Both the position numbers and the translations under genes were made by a program. Positions 48,379-61,125 of a stretch of DNA of 64,000 nt are shown here, in pieces (the stretch's first letter is position 1; every line of letters starts with the position of its first letter). The notes beneath the pieces are model-generated. The model saw only the letters and a list, made by a program, of their open reading frames with translations. It was not told the DNA's origin and searched no databases. The stretch comes from Hybos culiciformis (lineage: Eukaryota > Arthropoda > Insecta > Diptera > Hybotidae): NCBI GenBank assembly GCA_964007475.1, contig OZ023273.1:78121830-78185829 (forward strand). Reading direction: 5' to 3'.

Positions 48379-50105
48379 AATATCGATCCACTGGTTCGCG
48401 ATCTATGAGCTCTCAAAGTTGAGAAAGAAAATTTCACATATTTAGTATGTAAAAATCGCCATTCGACGGTTTTTAGGCTCTAGCTCAAAAACCAAAAGAT
48501 ATTTTATAAAACAATTTTTTTTTAGATTAAAACTCATAAAATTACGCTTCTTTTGGCATTTAAAAAATTAAAATCGATGCACTGGTTCGCGAGCTATGAG
48601 CTCTCAAAATTGAGAAAGAAAATTTTACATATAATTTTAGTATGAAAAAATCGCCTTTTGACGGTTTTTAGGCTCTAGCTCAAAAACCCAAAAATATTTT
48701 ATAAAACAATTTTTTTTAGATTAAAATTCATAAAATTACGCTTCTTTTGGCATTTAAAAAATTAATATCGATCCACTGGTTCGCGATCTATGAGCTCGCA
48801 AAGTTGAGAAAGAAAATTTTACATATTTGGTATGAAAAAATCGCCTTTCTACGGTTTTTAGGCTCTAGCACAAAAACCAAAAAATATTTTATAAAACAAT
48901 TTTTTTTTAGATTAAAATTCATAAAATTACGCTTCTTTTGGGATTTAAAAAATTAAAATCGATGCACTGGTTCGCGAGCTATGAACTCTCAAAATTGAGA
49001 AAGAAAATTTTACATATTTAGTATGAAAAAATCGCCTTTCGACGGTTTTTAGGCTCTAGCTCAAAAACCCAAAAATATTTTATAAAACAATTTTTTTTAG
49101 ATTAAAATTCATAAAATTACGCTTCTTTTGGCATTTAAAAAATTAATATCGATCCACTGGTTCGCGATCTATGAGTTCGCAAAGTTGAGAAAGAAAATTT
49201 TACATATTTAGTATGTAAAAATCGCCATTCGACGGTTTTTAGGCTCTAGCTCAAAAACCAAAAAATATTTTATAAAACAATTTTTTTTTAGATTAAAATT
49301 CATAAAATTACGCTTCTTTTGGCATTTAAAAAATTAAAATCGATGCACTGGTTCGCGAGCTACGAGGTCTCAAAATTGAGAAAGAAAATTTTACATATAA
49401 TTTTAGTATGAAAAAATCGCCTTTTGACGGTTTTTAGGCTCTAGCTCAAAAATCCAAAAATATTTTATAAAACAATTTTTTTTAGAGTAAAATTCATAAA
49501 ATAACGCTTCTTTTGGCATTTAAAAAATTAATATCGATCCACTGGTTCGCGATCTATGAGCTCTCAAAGTTGAGAAAGAAAATTTTACATATTTAGTATG
49601 TAAAAATCGCCATTCGACGGTTTTTAGGCTCTAGCTCAAAAACCAAAAGATATTTTATAAAACAATTTTTTTTTAGACTAAAACTCATAAAATTACGCTT
49701 CTTTTGGCATTTAAAAATTTAAAATCGATGCACTGGTTCGCGAGCTATGAGCTCTCAAAATTGAGAAAGAAAATTTTACATATAATTTTAGTATGAAAAA
49801 ATCGCCTTTTGACGGTTTTTAGGCTCTAGCTAAAAAACCCAAAAATATTTTATAAAACAATTTTTTTTAGATTAAAATTCATAAAATTACGTTTCTTTTG
49901 GCATTTAAAAAATTAATATCGATCCACTGGTTCGCGATCTATGAGCTCGCAAAGTTGAGAAAGAAAATTTTACATATTAAGTATGTAAAAATCGCCATTC
50001 GACGGTTTTTAGGTCCTATCTCAAAAACCAAAAAAAATTTTATGAAACAATTTTTTTTTAGATTAAAATTCATAAAATTACGCTTCTTTTGGCATTTAAA
50101 AAATT
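48379..50105 (+). repeat. 1,727-bp tandem duplication, copy 2
   Basis: Second copy of 46,652-48,378, ending where AAATTAATATCG is replaced by AAATTAAAATCG at about 50,105. Most of it (from 48,590) was copied a third time at 53,404-54,920 within the 4.8-kb duplication. Confidence 0.9.
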
Positions 50106-53100
50106 AAAATCGATGCACTGGTTCGCGAGGTATGAGCTCTCAAAATTGAGAAAGAAAATTTTACATATAATTTTAGTATGAAAAAATCGCCTTTTGACGG
50201 TTTTTAGGCTCTAGCTCAAAAACCCAAAAATATTTTATAAAACAATTTTTTTTAGATTAAAATTCATAAAATTACGCTTCTTTAGGCATTTAAAAAATTA
50301 ATATCGATCCACTGGTTTGCGATCTATGAGCTCTCAAAGTTGAGAAAGAAAATTTTACATATTTAGTATGTAAAAATCGCCATTCGACGGTTTTTAGGCT
50401 CTAGCTCAAAAACCAAAAAATATTTTATAAAACAATTTTTTTTAGATTAAAATTCATAAAATTACGCTTCTTTTGGCATTTAAAAAATTAAAATCGATGC
50501 ACTGGTTCGCGAGCTATGAGCTGTCAAAGTTGAGAAAGAAAATTTTACATATATATTTAGTATGAAAAAATCGCCTTTCGACGGTTTTTAGGCTCTAGCT
50601 CAAAAAAGAAAAAATATTTATAAAACAATTTTTTTTTAGATTAAAATTCATAAAATTACGCTTCTTTTGGCATTTAAAAAATTAAAATCGACGCACTGTT
50701 TCGCGAGGTATGAGCTCCCAAAGTTGAGAAAGAAACTTTTACATATATATTTAGTATGAAAAAATCGACTTTCGACTGTTTTTTAGTATGGTATGGTTCT
50801 TTTGGCATTTAAAAAATTAAAATCGATGCACTGGTTCTCGAGCTATGAGCTCTCAAAATTGAGAAAGAAAATTTTACATGTTTAGTATGAAAAAAATCGC
50901 CTTTCGAAGGTTTTTAGGCTCTAGCTCAAAACCCAAAAAATATTTTATAAAACAATTTTTTTTTAGATTAAAATTCATAAAATTACGCTTCTTTTGGCAT
51001 TTAAAAAATTAATATCGATCCACTGGTTCGCGATCTATGAGCTCGCAAAGTTGAGAAAGAAAATTTTACATATTTAGTATGTAAAAATCGCCATTCGACG
51101 GTTTTTAGGCTCTAGCTCAAAAACCAAAAAATATTTTATAAAACAATTTTTTTTTAGATTAAAACTCATAAAATTACGCTTCTTTTGGCATTTAAAAAAT
51201 TAAAATCGATGCACAGGTTCGCGAGCTATGAGCTCTCAAAATTGAGAAAGAAAATTTTACATATAATTTTAGTATGAAAAAATCGCCTTTTGACGGTTTT
51301 TAGGCTCTAGCTCAAAAATCCAAAAATATTTTATAAAACAATTTTTTTTAGATTAAAATTCATAAAATAACGCTTCTTTTGGCATTTAAAAAATTAATAT
51401 CGATCTACTGGTTCGCGATCTATGAGCTCTCAAAGTTGAGAAAGAAAATTTTACATATTTAGTATGTAAAAATCGCCATTCGACGGTTTTTAGGCTCTAG
51501 CTCAAAAACCAAAAGATATTTTATAAAACAATTTTTTTTTAGATTAAAACTCATAAAATTACGCTTCTTTTGGCATTTAAAAAATTAAAATCGATGCACT
51601 GGTTCGCGAGCTATGAGCTCTCAAAATTGAGAAAAAAAATTTTATATATAATTTTAGTATGAAAAAATCGCCTTTTGACGGTTTTTAGGCTCTAGCTCAA
51701 AAACCCAAAAATATTTTATAAAACAATTTTTTTTAGATTAAAATTCATAAAATTACGCTTCTTTTGGCATTTAAAAAATTAATATCGATCCACTGGTTCG
51801 CGATCTATGAGCTGGCAAAGTTGAGAAAGAAAATTTTACATATTTAGTATGTAAAAATCGCCATTCGACGGTTTTTAGGTCCTATCTCAAAAACCAAAAA
51901 ATATTTTATGAAACAATTTTTTTTTAGATTAAAATTCATAAAATTACGCTTCTTTTGGCATTTAAAAAATTAAAATCGATGCACTGGTTCGCGAGCTATG
52001 AGCTCTCAAAATTGAGAAAGAAAATTTTACATATAATTTTAGTATGAAAAAATCGCCTCTAGCTCAAAAACCCAAAAATATTTTATAAAACAATTTTTTT
52101 AGATTAAAATTCATAAAATTACGCTTCTTTAGGCATTTAAAAAATTAATATCGATCCACTGGTTCGCGATCTATGAGCCCTCAAAGTTGAGAAAGAAAAT
52201 TTTACATATTTAGTATGTGAAAATCGCCATTCGAAGGTTTTTAGGCTCTAGCTCAAAAAAGAAAAAATATTAATAAAACAATTTTTTTTTAGATTAAAAT
52301 TCATAAAATTCAAATCGATGCACTGGTTCGCGAGCTATGAAGTCTCAAAATTGAGAAAGAAAATTTTACATATAATTTTAGTATGAAAAAATCGCCTTTT
52401 GACGGTTTTTAGGCTCTAGCTCAAAAATCCAAAAATATTTTATAAAACAATTTTTTTTAGATTAAAATTCATAAAATAACGCTTCTTTTGGCATTTAAAA
52501 AATTAATATCGATCCACTGGTTCGCGATCTATGAGCTCTCAAAGTTGAGAAAGAAAATTTTACATATTTAGTATGTAAAAATCGCCATTCGACGGTTTTT
52601 AGGCTCTAGCTCAAAAACCAAAAGATATTTTATAAAACAATTTTTTTTTAGATTAAAACTCATAAAATTACGCTTCTTTTGGCATTTAAAAAATTAAAAT
52701 CGATGCACTGGTTCGCGAGCTATGAGCTCTCAAAATTGAGAAAGAAAATTTTACATATAATTTTAGTATGAAAAAATCGCCTTTTGACGGTTTTTAGGCT
52801 CTAGCTCAAAAACCCAAAAATATTTTATAAAACAATTTTTTTTAGATTAAAATTCATAAAATTACGCTTCTTTTGGCATTTAAAAAATTAATATCGATCC
52901 ACTGGTTCGCGATCTATGAGCTGGCAAAGTTGAGAAAGAAAATTTTACATATTTAGTATGTAAAAATCACCATTCGACGGTTTTTAGGTCCTATCTCAAA
53001 AACCAAAAAATATTTTATGAAACAATTTTTTTTTAGATTAAAATTCATAAAATTAAATTTAGTATTAGTATGAAAAAATCGCCTTTCGACGGTTTTTAGG

Positions 53101-53403
53101 CTCTAGCTCAAAAACCAAAAAATATTTTATAAAACAATTTTTTTTTAGATTAAAATTCATAAAATTACGCTTCTTTTGGCATTTAAAAAATTAAAATCGA
53201 TGCACTGGTTCGCGATCTATGAGCTCGCAAAGTTGAGAAAGAAAATTTTACATATTTAGTATGTAAAAATCGCCATTCGACGGTTTTTAGGCTCTAGCTC
53301 AAAAACCAAAAAATATTTTATAAAACAATTTTTTTTTAGATTAAAATTCATAAAATTACGCTTCTTTTGGCATTTAAAAAATTAAAATCGATGCACTGGT
53401 TCG
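48590..53403 (+). repeat. 4,814-bp tandem duplication, copy 1 (about 25 monomers)
   Basis: Markers recur 4,814 bp downstream: frames from 48,747 and 53,561, CTGTCAAAGTTGAG (50521 and 55335) and CGCACTGTTTCGCGAGG (near 50692 and 55506). It contains one 135-bp truncated monomer near 50,697 and a monomer with GAAAAAATCGCCTCTAGCTC (near 52046), a 22-bp-scale internal deletion that recurs in copy 2. Confidence 0.9.
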
Positions 53404-56400
53404 CGAGCTATGAGCTCTCAAAATTGAGAAAGAAAATTTTACATATAATTTTAGTATGAAAAAATCGCCTTTTGACGGTTTTTAGGCTCTAGCTCAAAAA
53501 CCCAAAAATATTTTATAAAACAATTTTTTTTAGATTAAAATTCATAAAATTACGCTTCTTTTGGCATTTAAAAAATTAATATCGATCCACTGGTTCGCGA
53601 TCTATGAGCTCGCAAAGTTGAGAAAGAAAATTTTACATATTTGGTATGAAAAAATCGCCTTTCTACGGTTTTTAGGCTCTAGCACAAAAACCAAAAAATA
53701 TTTTATAAAACAATTTTTTTTTAGATTAAAATTCATAAAATTACGCTTCTTTTGGGATTTAAAAAATTAAAATCGATGCACTGGTTCGCGAGCTATGAAC
53801 TCTCAAAATTGAGAAAGAAAATTTTACATATTTAGTATGAAAAAATCGCCTTTCGACGGTTTTTAGGCTCTAGCTCAAAAACCCAAAAATATTTTATAAA
53901 ACAATTTTTTTTAGATTAAAATTCATAAAATTACGCTTCTTTTGGCATTTAAAAAATTAATATCGATCCACTGGTTCGCGATCTATGAGTTCGCAAAGTT
54001 GAGAAAGAAAATTTTACATATTTAGTATGTAAAAATCGCCATTCGACGGTTTTTAGGCTCTAGCTCAAAAACCAAAAAATATTTTATAAAACAATTTTTT
54101 TTTAGATTAAAATTCATAAAATTACGCTTCTTTTGGCATTTAAAAAATTAAAATCGATGCACTGGTTCGCGAGCTACGAGGTCTCAAAATTGAGAAAGAA
54201 AATTTTACATATAATTTTAGTATGAAAAAATCGCCTTTTGACGGTTTTTAGGCTCTAGCTCAAAAATCCAAAAATATTTTATAAAACAATTTTTTTTAGA
54301 GTAAAATTCATAAAATAACGCTTCTTTTGGCATTTAAAAAATTAATATCGATCCACTGGTTCGCGATCTATGAGCTCTCAAAGTTGAGAAAGAAAATTTT
54401 ACATATTTAGTATGTAAAAATCGCCATTCGACGGTTTTTAGGCTCTAGCTCAAAAACCAAAAGATATTTTATAAAACAATTTTTTTTTAGACTAAAACTC
54501 ATAAAATTACGCTTCTTTTGGCATTTAAAAAATTAAAATCGATGCACTGGTTCGCGAGCTATGAGCTCTCAAAATTGAGAAAGAAAATTTTACATATAAT
54601 TTTAGTATGAAAAAATCGCCTTTTGACGGTTTTTAGGCTCTAGCTAAAAAACCCAAAAATATTTTATAAAACAATTTTTTTTAGATTAAAATTCATAAAA
54701 TTACGTTTCTTTTGGCATTTAAAAAATTAATATCGATCCACTGGTTCGCGATCTATGAGCTCGCAAAGTTGAGAAAGAAAATTTTACATATTAAGTATGT
54801 AAAAATCGCCATTCGACGGTTTTTAGGTCCTATCTCAAAAACCAAAAAAAATTTTATGAAACAATTTTTTTTTAGATTAAAATTCATAAAATTACGCTTC
54901 TTTTGGCATTTAAAAAATTAAAATCGATGCACTGGTTCGCGAGCTATGAGCTCTCAAAATTGAGAAAGAAAATTTTACATATAATTTTAGTATGAAAAAA
55001 TCGCCTTTTGACGGTTTTTAGGCTCTAGCTCAAAAACCCAAAAATATTTTATAAAACAATTTTTTTTAGATTAAAATTCATAAAATTACGCTTCTTTAGG
55101 CATTTAAAAAATTAATATCGATCCACTGGTTTGCGATCTATGAGCTCTCAAAGTTGAGAAAGAAAATTTTACATATTTAGTATGTAAAAATCGCCATTCG
55201 ACGGTTTTTAGGCTCTAGCTCAAAAACCAAAAAATATTTTATAAAACAATTTTTTTTAGATTAAAATTCATAAAATTACGCTTCTTTTGGCATTTAAAAA
55301 ATTAAAATCGATGCACTGGTTCGCGAGCTATGAGCTGTCAAAGTTGAGAAAGAAAATTTTACATATATATTTAGTATGAAAAAATCGCCTTTCGACGGTT
55401 TTTAGGCTCTAGCTCAAAAAAGAAAAAATATTTATAAAACAATTTTTTTTTAGATTAAAATTCATAAAATTACGCTTCTTTTGGCATTTAAAAAATTAAA
55501 ATCGACGCACTGTTTCGCGAGGTATGAGCTCCCAAAGTTGAGAAAGAAACTTTTACATATATATTTAGTATGAAAAAATCGACTTTCGACTGTTTTTTAG
55601 TATGGTATGGTTCTTTTGGCATTTAAAAAATTAAAATCGAGACAGGTTCTCGAGCTATGAGCTCTCAAAATTGAGAAAAAAAATTTTACATGTTTAGTAT
55701 GAAAAAAATCGCCTTTCGAAGGTTTTTAGGCTCTAGCTCAAAACCCAAAAAATATTTTATAAAACAATTTTTTTTTAGATTAAAATTCATAAAATTACGC
55801 TTCTTTTGGCATTTAAAAAATTAATATCGATCCACTGGTTCGCGATCTATGAGCTCGCAAAGTTGAGAAAGAAAATTTTACATATTTAGTATGTAAAAAT
55901 CGCCATTCGACGGTTTTTAGGCTCTAGCTCAAAAACCAAAAAATATTTTATAAAACAATTTTTTTTTAGATTAAAACTCATAAAATTACGCTTCTTTTGG
56001 CATTTAAAAAATTAAAATCGATGCACAGGTTCGCGAGCTATGAGCTCTCAAAATTGAGAAAGAAAATTTTACATATAATTTTAGTATGAAAAAATCGCCT
56101 TTTGACGGTTTTTAGGCTCTAGCTCAAAAATCCAAAAATATTTTATAAAACAATTTTTTTTAGATTAAAATTCATAAAATAACGCTTCTTTTGGCATTTA
56201 AAAAATTAATATCGATCTACTGGTTCGCGATCTATGAGCTCTCAAAGTTGAGAAAGAAAATTTTACATATTTAGTATGTAAAAATCGCCATTCGACGGTT
56301 TTTAGGCTCTAGCTCAAAAACCAAAAGATATTTTATAAAACAATTTTTTTTTAGATTAAAACTCATAAAATTACGCTTCTTTTGGCATTTAAAAAATTAA

Positions 56401-58600
56401 AATCGATGCACTGGTTCGCGAGCTATGAGGTCTCAAAATTAAGAAAGAAAATTTTACATATAATTTTAGTATGAAAAAATCGCCTTTTGACGGTTTTTAG
56501 GCTCTAGCTCAAAAATCCAAAAATATTTTATAAAACAATTTTTTTTAGATTAAAATTCATAAAATAACGCTTCTTTTGGCATTTAAAAAATTAATATCGA
56601 TCCACTGGTTCGCGATCTATGAGCTCTCAAAGTTGAGAAAGAAAATTTTACATATTTAGTATGTAAAAATCGCCATTCGACGGTTTTTAGGCTCTAGCTC
56701 AAAAACCAAAAGATATTTTATAAAACAATTTTTTTTTAGATTAAAACTCATAAAATTACGCTTCTTTTGGCATTTAAAAAATTAAAATCGATGCACTGGT
56801 TCGCGAGCTATGAGCTCTCAAAATTGAGAAAAAAAATTTTATATATAATTTTAGTATGAAAAAATCGCCTTTTGACGGTTTTTAGGCTCTAGCTCAAAAA
56901 CCCAAAAATATTTTATAAAACAATTTTTTTTAGATTAAAATTCATAAAATTACGCTTCTTTTGGCATTTAAAAAATTAATATCGATCCACTGGTTCGCGA
57001 TCTATGAGCTGGCAAAGTTGAGAAAGAAAATTTTACATATTTAGTATGTAAAAATCGCCATTCGACGGTTTTTAGGTCCTATCTCAAAAACCAAAAAATA
57101 TTTTATGAAACAATTTTTTTTTAGATTAAAATTCATAAAATTACGCTTCTTTTGGCATTTAAAAAATTAAAATCGATGCACTGGTTCGCGAGCTATGAGC
57201 TCTCAAAATTGAGAAAGAAAATTTTACATATAATTTTAGTATGAAAAAATCGCCTCTAGCTCAAAAACCCAAAAATATTTTATAAAACAATTTTTTTAGA
57301 TTAAAATTCATAAAATTACGCTTCTTTAGGCATTTAAAAAATTAATATCGATCCACTGGTTCGCGATCTATGAGCCCTCAAAGTTGAGAAAGAAAATTTT
57401 ACATATTTAGTATGTGAAAATCGCCATTCGAAGGTTTTTAGGCTCTAGCTCAAAAAAGAAAAAATATTAATAAAACAATTTTTTTTTAGATTAAAATTCA
57501 TAAAATTCAAATCGATGCACTGGTTCGCGAGCTATGAAGTCTCAAAATTGAGAAAGAAAATTTTACATATAATTTTAGTATGAAAAAATCGCCTTTTGAC
57601 GGTTTTTAGGCTCTAGCTCAAAAATCCAAAAATATTTTATAAAACAATTTTTTTTAGATTAAAATTCATAAAATAACGCTTCTTTTGGCATTTAAAAAAT
57701 TAATATCGATCCACTGGTTCGCGATCTATGAGCTCTCAAAGTTGAGAAAGAAAATTTTACATATTTAGTATGTAAAAATCGCCATTCGACGGTTTTTAGG
57801 CTCTAGCTCAAAAACCAAAAGATATTTTATAAAACAATTTTTTTTTAGATTAAAACTCATAAAATTACGCTTCTTTTGGCATTTAAAAAATTAAAATCGA
57901 TGCACTGGTTCGCGAGCTATGAGCTCTCAAAATTGAGAAAGAAAATTTTACATATAATTTTAGTATGAAAAAATCGCCTTTTGACGGTTTTTAGGCTCTA
58001 GCTCAAAAACCCAAAAATATTTTATAAAACAATTTTTTTTAGATTAAAATTCATAAAATTACGCTTCTTTTGGCATTTAAAAAATTAATATCGATCCACT
58101 GGTTCGCGATCTATGAGCTGGCAAAGTTGAGAAAGAAAATTTTACATATTTAGTATGTAAAAATCACCATTCGACGGTTTTTAGGTCCTATCTCAAAAAC
58201 CAAAAAATATTTTATGAAACAATTTTTTTTTAGATTAAAATTCATAAAATTAAATTTAGTATTAGTATGAAAAAATCGCCTTTCGACGGTTTTTAGGCTC
58301 TAGCTCAAAAACCAAAAAATATTTTATAAAACAATTTTTTTTTAGATTAAAATTCATAAAATTACGCTTCTTTTGGCATTTAAAAAATTAAAATCGATGC
58401 ACTGGTTCGCGATCTATGAGCTCGCAAAGTTGAGAAAGAAAATTTTACATATTTAGTATGTAAAAATCGCCATTCGACGGTTTTTAGGCTCTAGCTCAAA
58501 AACCAAAAAATATTTTATAAAACAATTTTTTTTAGATTAAAATTCATAAAATTACGCTTCTTTTGGCATTTAAAAAATTAAAATCGATGCACTGGTTCGC
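53404..58600 (+). repeat. 4,814-bp tandem duplication, copy 2 (with extra dimer, 5,197 bp)
   Basis: Paralogue of 48,590-53,403. The offset is 4,814 bp up to about 56,420 and 5,197 bp after about 56,815 (TCAAAATTGAGAAAAAAAAT at 51621 and 56818; TAAATTTAGT at 53054 and 58251). Copy 2 has therefore gained 383 bp, exactly one A-B dimer, since the duplication. Confidence 0.9.
56430..56812 (+). repeat. Extra A-B dimer (383 bp) private to copy 2
   Basis: This segment accounts for the change in offset. It starts with the private variant TCAAAATTAAGAAAG, and its remainder matches the adjacent dimer closely. It shows that the dimer, rather than the monomer, can be the unit of gain. Confidence 0.8.
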
Positions 58601-59920
58601 GAGCTATGAGGTCTCAAAATTGAGAAAGAAAATTTTACATATAATTTTAGTATGAAAAAATTGCCTTTTGACGGTTTTTAGGCTCTAGCTCAAAAACTCA
58701 AAAATATTTTATAAAACAATTTTTTTTAGATTAAAATTCATAAAATAACGCTTCTTTTGGCATTTAAAAAATTAATATCGATCCACTGGTTCGCGATCTA
58801 TGAGCCCTCAAAGTTGAGAAAGAAAATTTTACATATTTAGTATGTGAAAATCGCCATTCGAAGGTTTTTAGGCTCTAGCTCAAAAACCAAAAAATATTTT
58901 ATAAAACAATTTTTTTTAGATTAAAATTCATAAAATTAAATTTAGTATTAGTATGAAAAAATCGCCTTTCGACGGTTTTTAGGCTCTAGCTCAAAAACCA
59001 AAAAATATTTTATAAAACAATTTTTTTTTAGATTAAAATTCATAAAATTACGCTTCTTTTGGCATTTAAAAAATTAAAATTGATGCACTGGTTCGCGAGC
59101 TATGAACTCTCAAAGTTGAGAAAGAAAATTTTACATATTTGGTATGAAAAAATCGCCTTTCGACGGTTTTTAGGCTGTAGCTCAAAAACCAAAAAATTTT
59201 TATAAAACAATTTTTTTTAGATTCAAATTCATAAAATTACGCTTCTTTTGGCATTTAAAAAATTAAAATCGATGCACTGGTTCGCGAGCTATGAGCTCCC
59301 AAAGTTGAGAAAGAAAATTTTACATATTTAGTATGAAAAAATCGCCTTTCGACGGTTTTTAGGCTCTAGCTCAAAAACCCAAAAATATTCTATAAAACAA
59401 TTTTTTTTAGATTAAAATTCATAAAATTACGCTTCTTTTGGCATTTAAAAAATTAATATCGATCCACTGGTTCGCGATCTATGAGCTGGCAAAGTTGAGA
59501 AAGAAAATTTTACATATTTAGTATGTAAAAATCGCCATTCGACGGTTTTTAGGTCCTATCTCAAAAACCAAAAAATATTTTATGAAACAATTTTTTTTTA
59601 GATTAAAATTCATAAAATTAAATTTAGTATTAGTATGAAAAAATCGCCTTTCGACGGTTTTTAGGCTCTAGCTCAAAAACCAAAAAATATTTTATAAAAC
59701 AATTTTTTTTTAGATTAAAATTCATAAAATTACGCTTCTTTAGGCATTTAAAAAATTAATATCGATCCACTGGTTCGCGATCTATGAGCTGGCAAAGTTG
59801 AGAAAGAAAATTTTACATATTTAGTATGTAAAAATCACCATTCGACGGTTTTTAGGTCCTATCTCAAAAACCAAAAAATATTTTATGAAACAATTTTTTT
59901 TTAGATTAAAATTCATAAAA
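58600..59920 (+). repeat. Mixed monomers with recurring deletion junction
   Basis: A few A, B and C-like monomers alternate with the AAAATTAAATTTAGTATTAG junction (near 58,936 and 59,618; earlier near 44,308 and 53,053). In that junction ATAAAATTA runs straight into AATTTAGTATTAGTATG, so the monomer lacks the whole core with both dyads. Confidence 0.75.
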
Positions 59921-60255
59921 TTAAATTTAGTATTAGTATGAAAAAATCGCCTTTCGACGGTTTTTAGGCTCTAGCTCAAAAACCAAAAAATATTTTATAA
60001 AACAATTTTTTTTTAGATTAAAATTCATAAAATTAAATTTAGTATTAGTATGAAAAAATCGCCTTTCGACGGTTTTTAGGCTCTAGCTCAAAAACCAAAA
60101 AATATTTTATAAAACAATTTTTTTTAGATTAAAATTCATAAAATTAAATTTAGTATTAGTATGAAAAAATCGCCTTTCGACGGTTTTTAGGCTCTAGCTC
60201 AAAAACCAAAAAATATTTTATAAAACAAATTTTTTTTAGATTAAAATTCATAAAA
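59921..60255 (+). repeat. Tandem core-less monomers of 111-112 bp
   Basis: TTAAATTTAGTATTAGTATG occurs at 59921, 60033 and 60144, 112 and 111 bp apart. Each unit has the GACGGTTTTTAGG to ATTCATAAAATTA part but not the CTTCTTTTGGCATTT box or the dyad core. A shortened monomer is thus being repeated as its own unit, though only three times in a row. Confidence 0.85.
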
Positions 60256-61125
60256 TTACGCTTCTTTTGGCATTTAAAAAATTAAAATCGATGCACTGGT
60301 TCGCGAGCTATGAACTCTCAAAGTTGAGAAAGAAAATTTTACATATTTGGTATGAAAACATCGCCTTTCGACGGTTTTTAGGCTGTAGCTCAAAAACCAA
60401 AAAATTTTTATAAAACAATTTTTTTTAGATTCAAATTCATAAAATTACGCTTCTTTTGGCATTTAAAAAATTAAAATCGATGCACTGGTTCGCGAGCTAT
60501 GAGCTCCCAAAGTTGAGAAAGAAAATTTTACATATTTAGTATGAAAAAATCGCCTTTCGACGGTTTTTAGGCTCTAGCTCAAAAACCCAAAAATATTTTA
60601 TAAAACAATTTTTTTTAGATTAAAATTCATAAAATTAAATTTAGTATTAGTATGAAAAAATCGCCTTTCGACGGTTTTTAGGCTCTAGCTCAAAAACCAA
60701 AAAATATTTTATAAAACAATTTTTTTTTAGATTAAAATTCATAAAATTACGCTTCTTTTGGCATTTAAAAAATTAAAATCGATGCACTGGTTCGCGAGCT
60801 ATGAACTCTCAAAGTTGAGAAAGAAAATTTTACATATTTGGTATGAAAACATCGCCTTTCGACGGTTTTTAGGCTGTAGCTCAAAAACCAAAAAATTTTT
60901 ATAAAACAATTTTTTTTAGATTCAAATTCATAAAATTACGCTTCTTTTGGCATTTAAAAAATTAAAATCGATGCACTGGTTCGCGAGCTATGAGCTCCCA
61001 AAGTTGAGAAAGAAAATTTTACATATTTAGTATGAAAAAATCGCCTTTCGACGGTTTTTAGGCTCTAGCTCAAAAACCCAAAAATATTTTATAAAACAAT
61101 TTTTTTTAGATTAAAATTCATAAAA
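60144..61125 (+). repeat. 491-bp tandem duplication
   Basis: Copies 60,144-60,634 and 60,635-61,125. Shared variants at 491 bp are TATGAAAACATCGCC (60351 and 60842), AGATTCAAATTCATAAAATT and TGAGCTCCCAAAG. Each unit is one core-less monomer plus two full C-like monomers. Confidence 0.88.
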
